Assembly (NCBI GenBank): GCA_029378245.1
Contig: JARKIF010000015.1
Coordinates: 1,364,001-1,428,000, forward strand
Reading direction: 5' to 3'
DNA: 64,000 bases
Source of the DNA: Roridomyces roridus
Taxonomy: Eukaryota; Basidiomycota; Agaricomycetes; Agaricales; Mycenaceae
Shown: positions 56,311-64,000 of the stretch, one piece after another
Layout of the letters: the number at the start of each line of letters is the position of its first letter
How positions within the stretch are numbered: position 1 is the first letter of the stretch
Made by a program: the position numbers and the translations under genes
Notes under the pieces: model-generated
Told to the model about the DNA's origin: nothing
The model's database searches: none
Seen by the model: the letters and a program-made list of their open reading frames with translations, nothing else

Positions 56311-56868
56311 CACAGGGGGCATCAAGCGTGGCACTTTGCCTTGTGTGCCAAGGTAGCACTTGCGTGGCACTTGGCGCGTAGTTGGCCGGAAGTTGGACAT
56401 TACGTGTGAATTTCCTTTGTTCCCCGGCCTTCACAATTGGCCGGGAGCATCGTGATATAAGGATAGACATTATATCTTGAGGGAGTGAGTGTCCACATAG
56501 AGGGCCTTTAATATATGTAAAAATACTGTTGATACCCTCCATGCTGTGGCCATGCTTGTTGCAGGGAAATGGAGTGACTCCGGTGCAGGAATACCCAATG
56601 ACACCACCCAACATGCTGCGAATCATGTTTTAAATTCGCTCAATGGGTCAGGAATTATTCTCCACAGTTTAGTTGAATTATAAACAAGTTGTTCGGCGGT
56701 CAGAATCACCAAATGTGTCGGGCAAAGAAAATGGGTACATAAGCACAGATTCGAACTCACGCACATCAAAAGAGCACCTAGGCACGTGGTTTTATGTCCA
56801 CGGCCCAACTGCGCGCCAAGTGCCACCTTGGCACACAAAAAAATGTGCCACGGCTGATGCCCCCTGTG
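56311..56868 (-). mobile_element. 558-bp inverted-repeat element with Pol III-like boxes
   Basis: The ends read CACAGGGGGCATCA inward from both sides, and the arms continue as imperfect inverted repeats (GTGGCAC, GTGTGCCAAGGT, CACTTGGCGCG). On the minus strand an A-box-like TGGCGCGCAGTTGG and, about 70 nt later, a B-box-like GAGTTCGAATCTG suggest a tRNA-derived promoter. No target duplication was clear. Non-coding. Confidence 0.55.
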
Positions 56869-56996
56869 TAATCTAGGGAATGAATGGATGTTGAATATTC
56901 CGGCTGGAACAAACTTCCCAGGTGGCCGTTCACTCCGGGTCGTTGGACCGAAGCGGTGTTGTCACGTGCTTATCAATCTCCTTTCTTCCTGCCACC

Positions 56997-59386
56997 ATGG
57001 CGAGACGCAATCTCCCCGACGAATTGCTGCAAGAGATCTTCACTCATGCTCTTTTCGTACCGGACGACACATTCTCTTCTCATCGCTGCGCATCTGTCCT
57101 TCCGGGAGCTCTCGACGCGCCGACCTCCTCGATCTTACTCGTATGCAAGACATGGCTCCGCATTGCGACGCCGCAGCTATATCAAGTCGTCATCCTTTTT
57201 ACCAGGGGCCAAGCTCAGGCCCTGGCACTTGCGCTGCGCAGCAATCCGGAGCTGGGTCGGTTCGTCAAGAAGCTTCGAGTCGAGGGTGGATACGGAAAGT
57301 CAATGTATCACATTCTTCAAACAACCAAAGCCCTGACCGACATCTGCGTCTCATTGGACCTGGAAGAGGAAGATAACACGGAGGGACTGTGCCGGGGTCT
57401 GCGTCTGATCAGTCCCTTCCGCCTTATACTTGTGTACCGCCCAGCGCAGTATCATGCCGGCGTGGACGCTCGTGAGCTGGTCAAGGTGATTGTTGAATGC
57501 ATCCCCCGATGGAATAATTTGGTGCGTTATGAGCCCGTTTCATACCAGTCTCCTTATTTTGCACCAGGCAGTGGTCGAGATGCCCCACGATTCGCCGGGC
57601 AGCCTGGTCCCCCACAACAAAACGGTTTCCAAGGCATTGAAAGCGGCGACGAAACTGCGCATTCTCGTTCTGTCGAGCTATGAAAGGCATCTATTCATAG
57701 ATGGCATGATACCCCAATACATTTCCACCATCGTGCTGAATCCGTCCCTGCGAGAAATCCGCCCCAAAGGGCCGCCTCGCAGGCCGTTGGGAACCAATTT
57801 TTTGCAGGTGGTGCAGAGAAACGCCAGACTTTCAAAGCTCTTTGATCTTCGGTATCTACCCGACTCTGTTTCATTTGTGCTCGCCCCTTGACTGAGCTTT
57901 GACAGTTACTTTGGCCTCTCACCGTCGGAACACTTCATCTATCCCATGCAGCTCACCGCCGATCCAAAACTTGAGGATGTTATCTGTGATCGTGTTCTCT
58001 TCCACCTGTTCCAAAGTATCAATCTTGGGTGCAAATACCTCTCGCATCCAGGCGACGACGATGCAGAACCGATCCCGATCATTTCATATCTTCTCGTGTG
58101 TAGGCGATTCGCGGTTAGTACCAGTCGTCCTCTTCACCGCCGCGTATTTATGGTCAATAGCGTCTGGGCACTCCCTATCTCTACCAGAATCCGCATCTTA
58201 AATCGGTCCAGTCTTTGCATACTTTTTCACGGCGGCTCACGAAGAAACCATCCCTCGCTTGCCATGTCCGTCGGCTCAGCGTCGACCTGTACGGCTACTA
58301 CGCCGATCCGACTCACTTGGAAGAGCTTCTGGCGCAAGTTCCCGGCTTGGTGGCGTTCAAATCCTACGGCCGGACCTTGTCATTCAAGGTCATCGAGCAT
58401 CTCGCTCTTCATTGTGGCGCCAGTCTCCAGAACTTCGCAGCGCCCTGTATCACAGCAATGGGTGAAACGATTGATTCCTCCATTTTTTCTCGATTCCCGC
58501 GGATGCAGTCCTTTACCTGGGACTCTAATATCGCCTTCAGTGGTGTTCACGTAATTGACGCGTTCAGCCAATTGAAGCACTTGTCGATTACGGCGGCCCA
58601 CCCTTCATTGTACACCGTCATGTCGCAAATGCGGTACGTGCCCAATTCCCTCCTGCCACTGCCCCGAGCAGGATACTGATTCTGCACCAGACTCCCTGCC
58701 CTGCGTACTGTCACTCTCAGCGCAGACCTCCTGATTCCACACCGCGATCCATTCTTCCCGCAACATGGTGCGCGGCTGGAAGAACTCACGGTTGGAAGCA
58801 TACATATGGTGTACAATCCGGACATCTTCGACTTGTGTCCCTCGCTTAAACTTCTCACCATCGTTCAGAGCGCACACGAAGGGCCCGAGGTGCGTCGCCC
58901 TGCTGTTTTCCCCCCTTCCGAGTGCTGAAATCGCCGTGGCCCGTAGACCTCGGGTATCTTGGACTCGTGCGACCCGCACTCCCTTCTCGAGCGTATCGTA
59001 TTCAAGCAGAGTGGATTCAAGTGAGGTGTGCATGCGAGCGATTGAGCTTCCCACTGATCTTCCCCACAGGCCCGGCATGGAATCCCACCTGGTGGAGTTT
59101 CTCGCCAATTTCGAGCACACATTGTTTCCTGCCCTGCGAGAAATTGAACACCCAGCGTTCAATTGGGTTGCGAGAAAGTGTGTTTCCCTCCAACTATTCC
59201 TTTCAACCGCTCCATGACTCGTGATTTTGACCAATTGACAGCAAGAAACAACCTTCCTTGGAATTAGGCGAACGGGCAAATGATTTCATGGCTAGGAACA
59301 TCCGTCTCGTTGCACAGGAGGGTGGTCGTTGGCGGCCGCGCCGGCAGTATGTGGAGGAAACTACCGGGATTGCACAACGTAACTAG
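56997..59386 (+). CDS. F-box-family protein, copy C, intact (8 exons, about 671 aa)
   Basis: Exons 56997-57521, 57568-57851, 57906-58113, 58161-58633, 58691-58889, 58947-59020, 59070-59177 and 59242-59386 close to 672 codons. Start in GCCACCATGG. F-box-like N-terminus (ARRNLPDELLQEIFTHALF), then VCKTWLRIATPQLYQVVILF and leucine-rich-like repeats (LRILVLSSYE, FSQLKHLSITAA, LEELTVGSIHM, PSLKLLTIVQS), ending GGRWRPRRQYV. A putative substrate-recruiting subunit of SCF ubiquitin ligases; substrate unknown. All three paralogues in the window share exon phases, which helped fix the model. Confidence 0.85.
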
Positions 59387-59747
59387 ACTTGTTCGCATTG
59401 GATGGTGAGGCAAAACATTGAGAGTGTCCGTCAAAGTGTCATGATCATATTCGGTTCAGCTCATAGTCCGCTTGCAGTCCGCAGAAAAACATTTCGTCGA
59501 CGACCACCAACGGTCGGTTCTTTGAATCGAAGTGAAGAACTTGGCCATTTATAACTGGGGGTTTCTCACTGCACCCCGGGTTTCTAGAGAGAATTGTCCC
59601 TGACTTCGGCGAGCAGGCAAGTTTCGACTGTCGAGTTTCGAGCAGATTCAAAGTAGATTACGATGCCAAAAGGATACTTACTTGGCTCAGTTTAACGCCG
59701 TTTTAATTCCTCGACTTCCGCTTGTAACGGCATTCGATGTGGGAGTA

Positions 59748-60861
59748 CAGTTGCGGACAATCAAACGTGACCACTTTAATATCTCGGGAACGGCCCATAA
59801 TTTTGAGATTCTGACTTCGGAATCAGATTCAGCGACCCGAAAAGACCCCAAATACAATTTTTCAGAATTTTCCCACGAGAGATTAGGCACGGCCAAATTT
59901 TCGGTCGGGTTGAACAGAAATTGTGTGTACCCCTTTCGGCCTTGGGTCCGGTATAGAAGTTCAGGGACTGTATATATTGGCTAATTACGCCTGTCTGCTC
60001 TATCAATCTCTGGTAGAATGCCCGTGTTACATGCCCTATCGTGATTTCTGCTTCCTCCAAGTTGCCGTGCATGCCGCGACCGTTCCCGTAAGTGTCAAGA
60101 GTTGGGTCATTACCATCCCAGTTGAAGTCATCTACTTCTTCCCGGTCATCATCAGGGCTGGGCTCTACCTCCTCTGTGGCAAAGGTAGCTGTCAAAGAAT
60201 TATAGTTCTCATTGGAGAGCCAGCAGTCAAAATCACAGTCCTCGAGATCCAGGTTCCCTAGCAGGTTGCTCAAGAGAGAGCTCCTCATGATCTGCATCTG
60301 TGAGGGACAATTGTGACAACTGGGGTGAAGGAGATGCTGGCGGGCCAAATCTTCTCCCAGTGGTTTCGAAGACCTCAGACCTGATGAGATGTTTTGTCCC
60401 TTGCCTTTCTCCCTGGGGAGGCATGGGGGATGGTGGCAGAGGGAAGGGAGTGGTCCCTGTCACTCTTAAATACTGTAGGAGCTTGGGAGGAAGAATCCAG
60501 TCCCTCGGAACAATTGGGGAAGAATGCCGCGTTCACGAGACGGCTTGATCACTCCTTGAATCTGGCCATCAAAAGTGGATTTCTGGAAGATTGGCTCGTG
60601 GAATCTTTTCGCAATTGTTCCCATTGAAAAGAGCGCAAAAAAAACGGTTAAAATGGTACCTCGCACGACCTGGTAGCGTGGGAAAATGGGGTACGGCCAA
60701 AAAATCAACCCGGACCGGCATTTCAACTTCAACTTTTTCAACTTTTGACAATGCAGAAAATTCACAAAATATTCTAACTGCCCCATTTTACACAAAGAAA
60801 GAGTTTCCCACGAGCCAAAATAGAGTTATACAAGTTTGTCACGTTTGATTGTCCGCAACTG
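59748..60861. mobile_element. 1.1-kb Tc1/mariner-like non-autonomous element
   Basis: Both ends read CAGTTGCGGACAATCAAACG followed by TGAC inward; TA lies outside each end (59746-59747 and 60862-60863). No DDE transposase was recognised. One open frame on the minus strand (60348-59776, acidic centre DREEVDDFNWDGNDP) has no family I know. The right end is only about 100 bp from the kinase start codon, so it forms that gene's proximal upstream region. Confidence 0.8.
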
Positions 60862-60964
60862 TATTCGAGTATTTCAGGACCAAGTCTCCAGAAACTGCCT
60901 GACACCGGGGTCCGGAAGTATTGATGATGATTTCGATCTTTATCAACGACCCTTTCTTCTCACC

Positions 60965-63451
60965 ATGTCCTTGCACGATGCGGTGAACCTCTTCACTGGC
61001 ATTACACCGGTCCCAGGGCTCCACGCGGCCTTCACAGTATTCAAGTTCATCTACTCGTCCACCCAGGCCGCCCGAGCCAGCCAAAAACAGCTTGTTGTCC
61101 TGGCAAACGCGCTCGCACAGCTATTGCTGACATTACAAGGGGAATTCGAATCGCAGCGACTGACGCTCAAGTCCTGCAAGCAGCCTCTCAGGGATCTCAT
61201 TGGGTGGGAATCCTACTGCTGACAGACCGGACCTCCGGTGACACTGATTCGCCTGTAGGCTTTTGAATGATATCCACAAATTCATTCAGAAGGAACGGGA
61301 TCGGAGCTTCCTGACGACTGTGATACAGGCAGACTCCCGGGTAGCGGCAATTGAACTGTTCTATCACCGGATAGGCACGACCACGACCGCCTTCCAGGCA
61401 TGTTGAGTCCGAGCTTTACGTCCCTTCGATGCTCACCTAAATTCTGAAGATCTCTGCTTCATTCAGTATCCAGCACATGCTCAATGATAACGAACAGGCA
61501 CGCTTGGACGATGTTCGAGCACTTACCGAGAGATTTACAGCTCTCGAGAATAATCACAGTGACCTGCGGCGAGAACTCGGTCCGTGTCTTGGACTCTTTT
61601 CTCGGCGCTCCCAACCCAATCTCCTCATCTTCGCAGACATCAATAACAAGAACATGCTTGCCATGATGGTTTCAATTGAACGGCGCATGGAGGAGAATCG
61701 AGGTGTCTTGAACACATCGGAACAAAGGTTCTTTTCCCATACGCTGCAGTACCTTGCGTCAACCAGTGGGCAACACATCGAGCTTGAAGACTGGATGATT
61801 TCATCGTTTGATGTGGAGGTGGGAGCACAAATCGGGGCGGGTGGATTGTGAGTGTTTTGAAAATTAGCTCGAATTCCCTCATATGCGCGCCAGTGGTACT
61901 GTATTCAAGGGAACTTGGAATCGCACAGATGTGGCCATAAAGATGATCCATAATGAGTCAGGGGTAACAGCCAATTTAGATGTCAGTTGTTTCTCAAACA
62001 GCTCTCTCCAAGCTGAATTTTTCTAGATGCTCCGCAACGAAATCAATGTTCGCCCATTCGGTCAACTCTGCTGCTATCGCTCATCCACTTTTAGATCTGG
62101 ATGAGGCTCCGACACCCCAACATTTTGCAATTTCTCGGTGCCAACACGCTGGACGACAAGCCATTTGTTGTCATGCCACTTTTGCCCAAGAATGCGAGAG
62201 AGTTTCTTCGGGGCCAGGTGGACAAGGATCCTCTGCCCATTGTCAGCCGGCTTTCGCATTTCTCTTCTGCCCAACACTCACCCATCTGAAGCTCCGAGAT
62301 ATAAGTCTTGGCCTCGAGTATCTGCATTCACGAAAGATATGCCACGGCGATCTCAAAGGGGTTGGAATCTCTCACTTGACCCATTTGACGCTAACATACA
62401 CCATCCAGATCAATGTCCTTGTTGAAGACACAGGAAGAGCATTACTATGCGACTTTGGACTGACACGGATAAAGGCGGACATGACCAGCCGCACTCGCAC
62501 CGCAGGCAGTCCTGCCGCCGTTTCCGGTAGTCGCAACTGGATGGCCCCAGAAATGCTGGCGGGTGCGCTGCCCCGGCCACCAGCAGATATCTACGCTTTC
62601 GGGATGACACTCTATGAGGTTTGTCCCTTTGTCACAAGTATTTCGACGTTGGATTCACAGGTATTCAGCTGTATGCGGACGAAATACCACTCTCCACAAT
62701 AGCCTACGCAGATTTCATCGAGATGGTATTCAAGCTGGATGCGCGCCCCGAGCGACCCGAAGAGGATGAATGTCCGCAGCTGACAGACGGCATCTGGGAC
62801 CTAGCAGAGCAATGCTGGAGGGAGGATGCCAGGTTCAGGCCCACCGCTCGGCACGTCCATGATATGATAAAAATCCTCATGACGCGGCCTCGGACTGTGT
62901 TGAGCGCTGAAGATGGGAAACCAATCTCGCTGCAGCCTTCCAATGCTCCTCGCACGGCTCAGAGCTCCCCAGACTTCGCTACTCCTGCTCCCCCGTCCAT
63001 CGACCAGCCTGAGATCACACGAGATCGAAGGGATGGGAATCCAACAGTTATAGAGGCACCGCGTCAACTAGAGTTCAAGTCAAACAACCCATTTGCTAGA
63101 CAAATGAACCAACATGCTGTGGTTGGGAGCCAGCTGATACCTGCGTCGCCTCAAACAAAGTTCTGTTTGCCCACTTCATCCATTAATGTGTCGGGAGTTG
63201 ATGCAGCCTCCCTCTCAAAATCGTCTGCCTCCTCTCCATTGTCCCCATCAGCTCGGGGCCTGGTGGCTTCAACCATAGAGAGTGAAGACGACATGGGACG
63301 GCTGGCCGATGGTCCGGTCGTGTCACGGATGATTGCAAAACGAGTGAAGGCGGCGGAAGCATTTGCAAAGTTACAGAGCATTGATCCGGATCTGTGTCGT
63401 GGTTTGAATTGGATCTTGTACGTTTCACGTTTTCTTACAGCTGTTTGCTAA
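60965..63451 (+). CDS. TKL-type protein kinase with N-terminal helical (MLKL-NTD-like) domain (10 exons, about 670 aa)
   Basis: Exons 60965-61203, 61259-61397, 61474-61579, 61637-61847, 61894-61981, 62027-62047, 62095-62241, 62292-62360, 62409-62618 and 62669-63451 close to 671 codons; intron 2 uses a GC donor. Residues 1-60 (TPVPGLHAAFTVFKFIY, LVVLANALAQLLLTL) and the next 180 are helical and resemble the four-helix/HeLo-type N-terminal domain of MLKL-like proteins. Kinase core: IGAGGFGTVFKGTW, VAIKMI (Lys), LRHPNILQFLGA, YLHSRKICHGDLKGINVLV (HGD for HRD, Asp kept), CDFGLTRI, NWMAPEML and CWREDARFRP. All catalytic residues are present, so activity is plausible. Ser/Pro-rich C-terminus. A role in cell-death or immunity-type signalling is inference from architecture. 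Confidence 0.82.
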
Positions 63452-63753
63452 ATTGATGACAGTGAGCAAAAAAAAAAAACATTTCACAACATTTCGGTCA
63501 AAATGCACTTTCTGCTTGAATACCGTCCCTCTCGTACCCACTGGAGCTGTCTGACACTATACACATCATGTAATAGCCCCTATCTGTCATGTACGGCCTT
63601 TAAACGGCCCTAATCGGCTCGGTGGAGCCCGTAATCCGATTAATCCGCTGTTTGTACCACCAAACAACCGCGCGTCTCTCTCGCTTCCCGTCGTCTGCTT
63701 GCCCCATCGCTTCCTGCCACACCCACATACTCGCCCATTGTGCTCCTTCCGTC
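63452..63753. other. Intergenic region before the transposase
   Basis: A poly-A run (about 63468-63480) and AT-rich sequence are followed by C/T-rich sequence near the next ATG. It may contain the left terminal repeat of the following transposon (GGCTCGGTGGAGCC is palindrome-like at 63617), but the partner end is outside the window. Confidence 0.35.
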
Positions 63754-64000
63754 ATGCCCGGTCGTGTCGTGCAGAACCAGGTCAAGCTGGCCGCGATGAA
63801 CATTTACGAGCGCGACATCCTGCCGCTCTGCGACATTCTCGACATCTGCGGCTTCTCCGAATCGACGTTTTGGCGGACGAAGAAGCTCTGGGATGAGACT
63901 GGATGGGTAGCCAAGCCCAAGTCCACCACCTCAGGCCGCCCTCGTTTCTGTGCCCGTGAGGACATTGACTACATTCTGTCGCTCGTCAAACAGCGGCCGG
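63754..64000 (+). CDS. Tc1/mariner-like transposase, N-terminal part (runs off window)
   Basis: ATG 63754 opens 82 codons with a helix-turn-helix DNA-binding region: CDILDICGFSESTFWRTKKL, then a basic linker SGRPRFCAREDIDYILSLVK. This order (HTH, GRP-type linker, second helix unit) is typical of Tc1/mariner-type transposases in agaricomycetes. The DDE domain lies beyond the window, so intactness cannot be judged. Confidence 0.65.
   Translation, partial: MPGRVVQNQVKLAAMNIYERDILPLCDILDICGFSESTFWRTKKLWDETGWVAKPKSTTSGRPRFCAREDIDYILSLVKQRP

Noticed and set aside
59776..60348. A 190-codon minus-strand frame inside the TA-flanked element as a host gene.
   Set aside because: Both ends lie within the mobile element, no recognised domain, and its C-terminus runs into the terminal repeat; kept only as an observation.
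1..64000. CRISPR arrays, bacterial operons, rRNA genes.
   Set aside because: Repeats found are transposon-related; spliced genes show this is fungal nuclear DNA. No rRNA-like sequence recognised.

Overview
The window looks like nuclear DNA of an agaricomycete (mushroom-forming basidiomycete). Genes are split by many 45-70 nt introns, mostly GT-AG with a few GC-AG. The recognisable families are typical of that class: expanded F-box proteins, BCS1-like AAA ATPases, 7-TM orphan membrane proteins, a DUF6534-type relic, a KDZ transposon and a chromovirus. All exon models below were spliced by hand from the sequence and checked for reading-phase closure; none has RNA support.

Layout. 0-9.2 kb: tail of an F-box-family gene (+), a convergent 14-exon BCS1-like ATPase (-), decayed DUF6534-type membrane-protein fragments (-), an intronless membrane protein (+) and an O-fucosyltransferase-like type II membrane enzyme (-). 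9.5-27.7 kb: an F-box-type gene split by a 16,928-bp DNA transposon of the KDZ type. The element has terminal inverted repeats of about 420 bp, a 7-bp target duplication (ACCTCGC), mirrored arrays of the palindrome GTGGGTATACCCAC, mirrored tRNA-like sequences and four genes: an acidic protein, a KOW-like protein, a CxC1-KDZ transposase and a small Cys-rich protein. Removing the element and one target copy restores the F-box frame exactly.

27.8-35.3 kb: a second BCS1-like ATPase (+) convergent with an F-box gene (-). This is the left-edge gene pair in inverted orientation. 35.5-42.2 kb: a 7-TM orphan protein (-), then a divergent pair of a CTR copper transporter (-) and a ferric/cupric-reductase-like gene (+) sharing one upstream region. 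Such a pair fits reductive copper or iron uptake, although the reductase carries an apparent 1-nt frameshift. 42.3-47.6 kb: an F-box pseudogene broken by a 2-nt deletion, a TA-flanked MITE and a 5'-truncated chromodomain Ty3/gypsy element with its 3' LTR.

48.4-64 kb: a small secreted repeat-peptide precursor whose repeats are each carried by one symmetric exon; an F-box remnant; a foldback repeat; an ARM/HEAT-like gene with two GC-AG introns; a GDSL/CE16-like esterase (-); a 558-bp element with Pol III-like boxes; an intact F-box gene (+); a 1.1-kb TA-flanked element; a TKL-type kinase with an N-terminal helical domain; and the start of a Tc1/mariner-like transposase at the right edge.

The most interesting points are the multigene KDZ element with mirrored palindrome arrays caught inside a gene whose repair can be read directly, and the exon-per-repeat secreted peptide precursor, which resembles Kex2-processed fungal RiPP/KEP precursors.
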